From: Prevotella sp. UBA7594
GTDB lineage: Bacteria; Bacteroidota; Bacteroidia; Bacteroidales; Bacteroidaceae
Assembly: GCA_002490315.1 (NCBI GenBank)
Contig: DLKG01000010.1
Location: 1,288-19,690 of the forward strand
Length of the DNA stretch: 18,403 nucleotides
Reading direction: 5' to 3'
Of the stretch, positions 14,371 through 18,403 are shown in pieces. The notes beneath the pieces are model-generated. The model made no database searches. It had not been told where the DNA came from and saw nothing but the letters and a program-made list of their open reading frames with translations. Made by a program: the position numbers and the translations under genes. Numbering within the stretch: the first letter of the stretch is position 1; every line of letters begins with the position of its first letter.

Positions 14371-17300
14371 ATGAAAATTAACGAAATCTGCGAGATATAC
14401 TCTGCCCTGCCACAGTGCGGGGCTTTTTTGAAGGCAGCAGGCGACAAGTCGGTGAAGCACGTATTCCTCAGCGGAATGCTTGCTTCATCGGCTTCTGTCT
14501 TTTTCGCCGCTGTGGCAAAGCGTATGCACACCGCCGTCTTCGCCCTTCAGGACAACGACGAGGCTGGCTATTTCTATCACGACCTTACGCAAATCCTCGG
14601 CACCGGCAACGTGCTCTTCTTCCCGTCGAGCTATCGGCGTGCCGTAAAGTACGGGCAGCGCGACGCCGCCAACGAGATATTGCGCACCGAGGCGTTGAGC
14701 CGTCTCAGTGGGCAGGACGCCTGCGACGACTTCCTCTATGTCGTGACGTGTCCGGAGGCACTCAGTGAGCTTGTCGTCTCGAAGCGTCGTCTCGACGAGA
14801 ACACGATAAGCCTGAATGTCGGCGACATCGTTAATCTGACTGACCTTGGGAGGCGCTTGCGCGAACTGGGCTTTCAGGAGGTTGACTACGTCTACGAGCC
14901 GGGGCAGTTTGCCATGCGAGGCAGCATCGTGGATGTCTATTCTTATTCGTCGGAACTGCCGTTCCGTGTCGACTTCTTCGGCGACGAGGTGGACACAATC
15001 CGCACCTTCGAGGTGGCCGACCAGTTGTCGAAGGACTCCATGCAAGGCGTCAAGGTAGTGCCGGAACTGGTGAGGTCGGCGGAGGAGAAGCAGCCGTTCA
15101 CGTCGCTTCTGCCCGACGACACGCTGCTCGTCGTGAAAGACCGGCTCTATCTCTGCTCGGCTGTTGAGCAGATCTACAATGACGGATTCTCCCAGCAAGC
15201 GCTCACGGAGCGTCTTGAGGGTGCGACGGAGATGGAGCAGCAGCAGATTTTGCGCGACATGCGCAAGGAGAACAATCTCGTTGCGGGCGTTAGGTTTCGC
15301 GAAGAGATAAGCAGGTTTCGGACGGTGGAGTTCGGAGCAAGTCCTTCCGGCACGCCACAGGTGACAATCGGCTTCAACATCTCCCCTCAACCGCTATTCC
15401 ATAAGAACTTCGAGTTGCTCACGCAGTCGCTTGAAGACTATCTTCTGCAAGGCTACCGGCTCTATATTCTCGCCGACTCGGAGAAGCAGACGAAGCGTCT
15501 GCGCGAAATCTTCGACAGCGACGAGCTTCGGCAGGCGCGTCTGGCGCGCCTCGACAAGGACCGGCAGTCGGAGAGTCTTAGCATCGCCGACGCTCTCGAC
15601 TTCACTCCCGTCGACCATACGCTGCACGAGGGTTTTGCCGACAACGACCTGAAGCTCTGTTTCTTCACCGACCATCAGATATTCGACCGCTTCCATAAGT
15701 ACAGCCTCAAGTCGGACGCTGCCCGCACGGGAAAGATGGCGCTGACGATGAAGGAGCTGCAGGAGATGGAGCCTGGCGACTTCATAGTGCACGTTGACTT
15801 CGGCATTGCCAAGTTTGGCGGACTCGTGAGAGTACCCGTGGGCGACACCTATCAGGAGATGATAAGACTCTATTATCAGCGTGGCGACATCGTCGACGTC
15901 TCCATCCACTCGCTCTACAAGATTTCAAAGTATCGCAGCGCCAGCACGGGCGAGCAGCCTCGCCTGAGCACGCTTGGCACGGGAGCCTGGGAGCGTCTGA
16001 AGGAGCGCACGAAGAAGCGCATCAAGGACATCGCGCGCGACCTCATCAAGCTCTATGCGAAGCGTCGTCACGAGAAGGGCTTCTCCTTCTCCGCCGACTC
16101 CTACTTGCAGCATGAGCTTGAGGCGTCGTTCCTTTATGAGGACACGCCCGACCAGCAGCGCGCCACCCACGACGTGAAGGCCGACATGGAGTCGGCACGA
16201 CCCATGGACAGGCTTGTCTGTGGCGACGTAGGCTTCGGAAAGACGGAGGTGGCGATACGTGCCGCGTTCAAGGCGGCGTGCGACTCCAAGCAGGTTGCCG
16301 TGCTCGTGCCGACAACGGTGCTCGCCTTCCAGCATTACAAGACGTTCCGCGACCGCCTCTCCGGAATGCCCGTTCGCGTCGACTATCTCTCTCGTGCCCG
16401 CACGGCAAAGCAGACGAGGGAGGTGCTCGCTGACTTGAAGGCGGGGAAGATAGATATAATAATAGGTACGCATAAGCTCATCGGCAAGTCGGTGGAGTGG
16501 CACGACCTCGGACTTCTCATCATCGATGAGGAGCAGAAGTTCGGCGTGTCGACGAAGGAGAAGCTGCGCAAGCTGAAGACCAACGTCGACACGCTCACGA
16601 TGTCGGCGACGCCTATACCGCGCACGTTGCAGTTCTCGCTGATGGGAGCGCGCGACATGAGCATCATGCGTACGCCGCCGCCCAATCGCTATCCGGTGCA
16701 GACGGAGCTTGGCGTGTACGGACATGAGATTATCGCCGACGCCATCAATTTCGAGATGTCGCGCAACGGACAGGTGTTCTTCGTCAACGACCGCATCAGC
16801 AACCTGCCGGAGATAGAGGCGATGATAAAGAAATACGTGCCCGACGCACGCGTGGCGATTGGTCATGGGCAGATGCCGCCGGAGGAACTGGAGAAGGTGC
16901 TCATTGGCTTCATGAACTACGACTACGACGTGCTGCTCTCCACGACAATCGTCGAGAACGGCATCGACATCTCCAATGCCAACACCATCATCATCAATGA
17001 CGCCCACCGCTTCGGACTCTCCGACCTCCATCAGATGCGAGGGCGCGTCGGACGTTCCAACAGGAAGGCGTTCTGCTATCTGCTCGCGCCGCCTAAGTCG
17101 GTGCTCTCCACGGAGGCGCGCCGCAGGCTTGAGGCTCTTGAGAACTTCTCTGAGCTTGGCAGCGGTTTCAATCTCGCCATGCAAGACCTTGACATACGCG
17201 GCGCTGGCAATCTGCTCGGGGCGGAACAAAGCGGATTTATGGAGGACCTGGGATACGAGACCTATCAGAAGATTCTCTCACAGGCTGTCACCGAACTGAA

Positions 17301-17823
17301 GAATGACGAGTTCGCCGACATCTATGCCGAGGAGATTGCGTCGGGCAATCAGCTCTCAGGCGACGAGTTTGTGGAGGACTGTGCCGTTGAGAGCGACCTT
17401 GAGATGTACTTCCCCGACACCTATGTGCCGGGCAGCTCTGAACGTATGCTGCTCTATCGCGAGCTCGACAACATCACAGACGACAACGATCTCAATGCCT
17501 ATCGGCAGCGGCTTACCGACCGCTTTGGCCCCATTCCGCATGAGGGCGAGGAGCTGCTTCAGGTGGTGGCGCTGCGCCGCTACGGCAAGCGGTTGGGATG
17601 CGAGAAGATAATGCTGAAGCAGGGACGTATGCAAATGCAGTTTGTGAGCAATCCGAATTCTGCCTACTACAAGAGTGCCGCCTTCGGCTCTGTGCTCAAC
17701 TATATAGGCAACCATGCCCGACGCTGCAACCTCAAGGAGGTGAAGGGCAAGCGTGCTATGGTAGTGAGCGGCGTGCCGAGTGTGGGTGAGGCTGTGAAGG
17801 TGCTCAAGGATATATTGGGATAG
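14371..17823 (+). CDS. mfd: Transcription-repair coupling factor
   Basis: The 1150-residue DNA translocase removes RNA polymerase stalled at lesions and recruits UvrA to start nucleotide excision repair on the transcribed strand. The N-terminal UvrB-like region (about 1-330) has a degenerate Walker A, as expected in Mfd, with FPSSYRRAVKYGQRDAANEI present. The polymerase-interacting CarD-like domain begins near residue 463 (GDFIVHVDFGIAKFGG). The motor has Walker A GDVGFGKT (K624), DEEQ (719-722), SATPIPRT and the TRG/motif VI region QMRGRVGRS (R890-R895). A C-terminal regulatory TRCF domain ends the protein. Length is normal for the family and no frameshift is seen. It follows the glycosyltransferase by 10 nt and precedes the phosphatase by 8 nt, forming a three-gene transcript. 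RecG and PriA are excluded by the CarD-like domain. Confidence 0.98.
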   Translation: MKINEICEIYSALPQCGAFLKAAGDKSVKHVFLSGMLASSASVFFAAVAKRMHTAVFALQDNDEAGYFYHDLTQILGTGNVLFFPSSYRRAVKYGQRDAANEILRTEALSRLSGQDACDDFLYVVTCPEALSELVVSKRRLDENTISLNVGDIVNLTDLGRRLRELGFQEVDYVYEPGQFAMRGSIVDVYSYSSELPFRVDFFGDEVDTIRTFEVADQLSKDSMQGVKVVPELVRSAEEKQPFTSLLPDDTLLVVKDRLYLCSAVEQIYNDGFSQQALTERLEGATEMEQQQILRDMRKENNLVAGVRFREEISRFRTVEFGASPSGTPQVTIGFNISPQPLFHKNFELLTQSLEDYLLQGYRLYILADSEKQTKRLREIFDSDELRQARLARLDKDRQSESLSIADALDFTPVDHTLHEGFADNDLKLCFFTDHQIFDRFHKYSLKSDAARTGKMALTMKELQEMEPGDFIVHVDFGIAKFGGLVRVPVGDTYQEMIRLYYQRGDIVDVSIHSLYKISKYRSASTGEQPRLSTLGTGAWERLKERTKKRIKDIARDLIKLYAKRRHEKGFSFSADSYLQHELEASFLYEDTPDQQRATHDVKADMESARPMDRLVCGDVGFGKTEVAIRAAFKAACDSKQVAVLVPTTVLAFQHYKTFRDRLSGMPVRVDYLSRARTAKQTREVLADLKAGKIDIIIGTHKLIGKSVEWHDLGLLIIDEEQKFGVSTKEKLRKLKTNVDTLTMSATPIPRTLQFSLMGARDMSIMRTPPPNRYPVQTELGVYGHEIIADAINFEMSRNGQVFFVNDRISNLPEIEAMIKKYVPDARVAIGHGQMPPEELEKVLIGFMNYDYDVLLSTTIVENGIDISNANTIIINDAHRFGLSDLHQMRGRVGRSNRKAFCYLLAPPKSVLSTEARRRLEALENFSELGSGFNLAMQDLDIRGAGNLLGAEQSGFMEDLGYETYQKILSQAVTELKNDEFADIYAEEIASGNQLSGDEFVEDCAVESDLEMYFPDTYVPGSSERMLLYRELDNITDDNDLNAYRQRLTDRFGPIPHEGEELLQVVALRRYGKRLGCEKIMLKQGRMQMQFVSNPNSAYYKSAAFGSVLNYIGNHARRCNLKEVKGKRAMVVSGVPSVGEAVKVLKDILG

Positions 17824-17831
17824 AGAAAGAT

Positions 17832-18380
17832 ATGGACATGAAAGAGAATGAAGAGTGCAAGTGTTCCACGACTCTTCTTCTTGTGCGCCACGGTGAGACT
17901 GTCGACAACGTGCGAAAGATTATGCAGGGTCAGACGCAGGGCGAACTTACGGAGCATGGGAAGGAGCAGGCGAGGGAACTTGCCGCGAAAATGGAGAATG
18001 AGAAAGTTGACGTGTTCGTGTCGAGCGATTTGAGGCGTTCTGTCGACACCTGTGCCATCGTCGCCGCGCCTCATGGCGTTGGACGCGACGGCATCGTGCA
18101 GACACCGCTGTTGCGCGAACGCGACTGGGGCGGCTTCACCGGACGCTACATCCCCGACTTGAAGGACGCTGTTTGGCCCGACGACATAGAGACGATTGAC
18201 GAGTTGCGAAACCGCGCTCAGCGTTTTCTCAACTTCGTGAAAGAAAATTTCCGTGGAAAAACGGTGCTTGCCGTAGGACATGGCATAGTAAACAAGGCCA
18301 TACAGAGTGTCTGCCTTGGCAAGCCGATGAATGAAATTCAGCGCATGGAGAACGCCGAGGTCAGACGCCTCGTGATTTAG
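17832..18380 (+). CDS. Histidine phosphatase (phosphoglycerate mutase-like) family protein
   Basis: The 182-residue phosphatase has the phospho-acceptor motif LVRHGET (H20), an acidic catalytic Glu in LLRERDWGGFTG (E96) and the second histidine in VGHGIV (H150), so all catalytic residues are present. SSDLRRSVDTC also fits the family. Substrate is not evident; members include alpha-ribazole phosphatase, cofactor-dependent phosphoglycerate mutases and broad-specificity phosphatases. It starts 8 nt after the mfd stop, with AGAAAG just before the ATG, so it is the last visible gene of that operon. Only 23 bases remain to the window end. Confidence 0.88.
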   Translation: MDMKENEECKCSTTLLLVRHGETVDNVRKIMQGQTQGELTEHGKEQARELAAKMENEKVDVFVSSDLRRSVDTCAIVAAPHGVGRDGIVQTPLLRERDWGGFTGRYIPDLKDAVWPDDIETIDELRNRAQRFLNFVKENFRGKTVLAVGHGIVNKAIQSVCLGKPMNEIQRMENAEVRRLVI

Positions 18381-18403
18381 GCGGAATAACTGGGAGAGGG
18401 GGC

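Noticed and set aside
15925..17229. 434-codon open frame antisense to mfd
   Set aside because: It runs opposite the conserved helicase part of mfd; Arg/Leu/His-rich composition is typical of a shadow frame in GC-rich DNA.

Overview
The window reads as a chromosomal segment of a Bacteroidetes bacterium, most likely Prevotella or a close relative. The case rests on several things seen together: TAnnTTTG-type -7 promoter elements, A-rich leaders with no strong Shine-Dalgarno sites, an alpha2-type glycyl-tRNA synthetase, a DUF4369 lipoprotein, a DivIC/FtsB-type septum protein, and a GH53 + GH2 galactan-degrading pair. Coding DNA is GC-rich by eye and the intergenic spacers are AT-rich. I found no rRNA, tRNA, CRISPR array, phage or insertion-sequence transposase gene. 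Thirteen genes are called; all look intact.

Positions 1-4742 (minus strand) hold two units. The distal one (2539-107 and 3612-2560) is a two-gene galactan utilisation operon: a lipoprotein endo-beta-1,4-galactanase (GH53) followed by a secreted beta-galactosidase (GH2). No SusC/SusD transporter pair is adjacent. A 464-nt non-coding spacer (3613-4076) separates it from the second unit and contains a diverged copy of a dispersed repeat plus a long hairpin. The second unit runs from about 6420 down to 4077: glycyl-tRNA synthetase, then an FKBP-type prolyl isomerase lipoprotein.

Positions 6427-6516 form a divergent promoter region: the glycyl-tRNA synthetase promoter faces left and the tadA promoter faces right, both carrying the same octamer TAACTTTG. 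The tadA start codon lies so close to its -7 element that the transcript should be leaderless or nearly so.

Positions 6522-18380 are all plus strand: tadA (tRNA adenosine deaminase), a DivIC/FtsB-like septum protein, a four-helix membrane protein with an in-frame 36-bp duplication, a DUF4369 lipoprotein, pyrC (dihydroorotase), a stand-alone cobalamin-dependent methionine synthase reactivation domain, a membrane-anchored metallophosphoesterase, a PlsC-type acyltransferase, a polyprenol-phosphate-mannose-synthase-like glycosyltransferase, mfd, and a histidine phosphatase. Internal promoters are visible before the septum protein, the DUF4369 lipoprotein, the acyltransferase (weak) and the glycosyltransferase.

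Most of this is housekeeping: translation, division, pyrimidine and methionine metabolism, envelope lipids and DNA repair. I see no obvious new defence or mobile system. The points most worth a second look are the split-off MetH reactivation domain, the dispersed intergenic repeats, the probable leaderless tadA, and the orphan galactanase/galactosidase pair.
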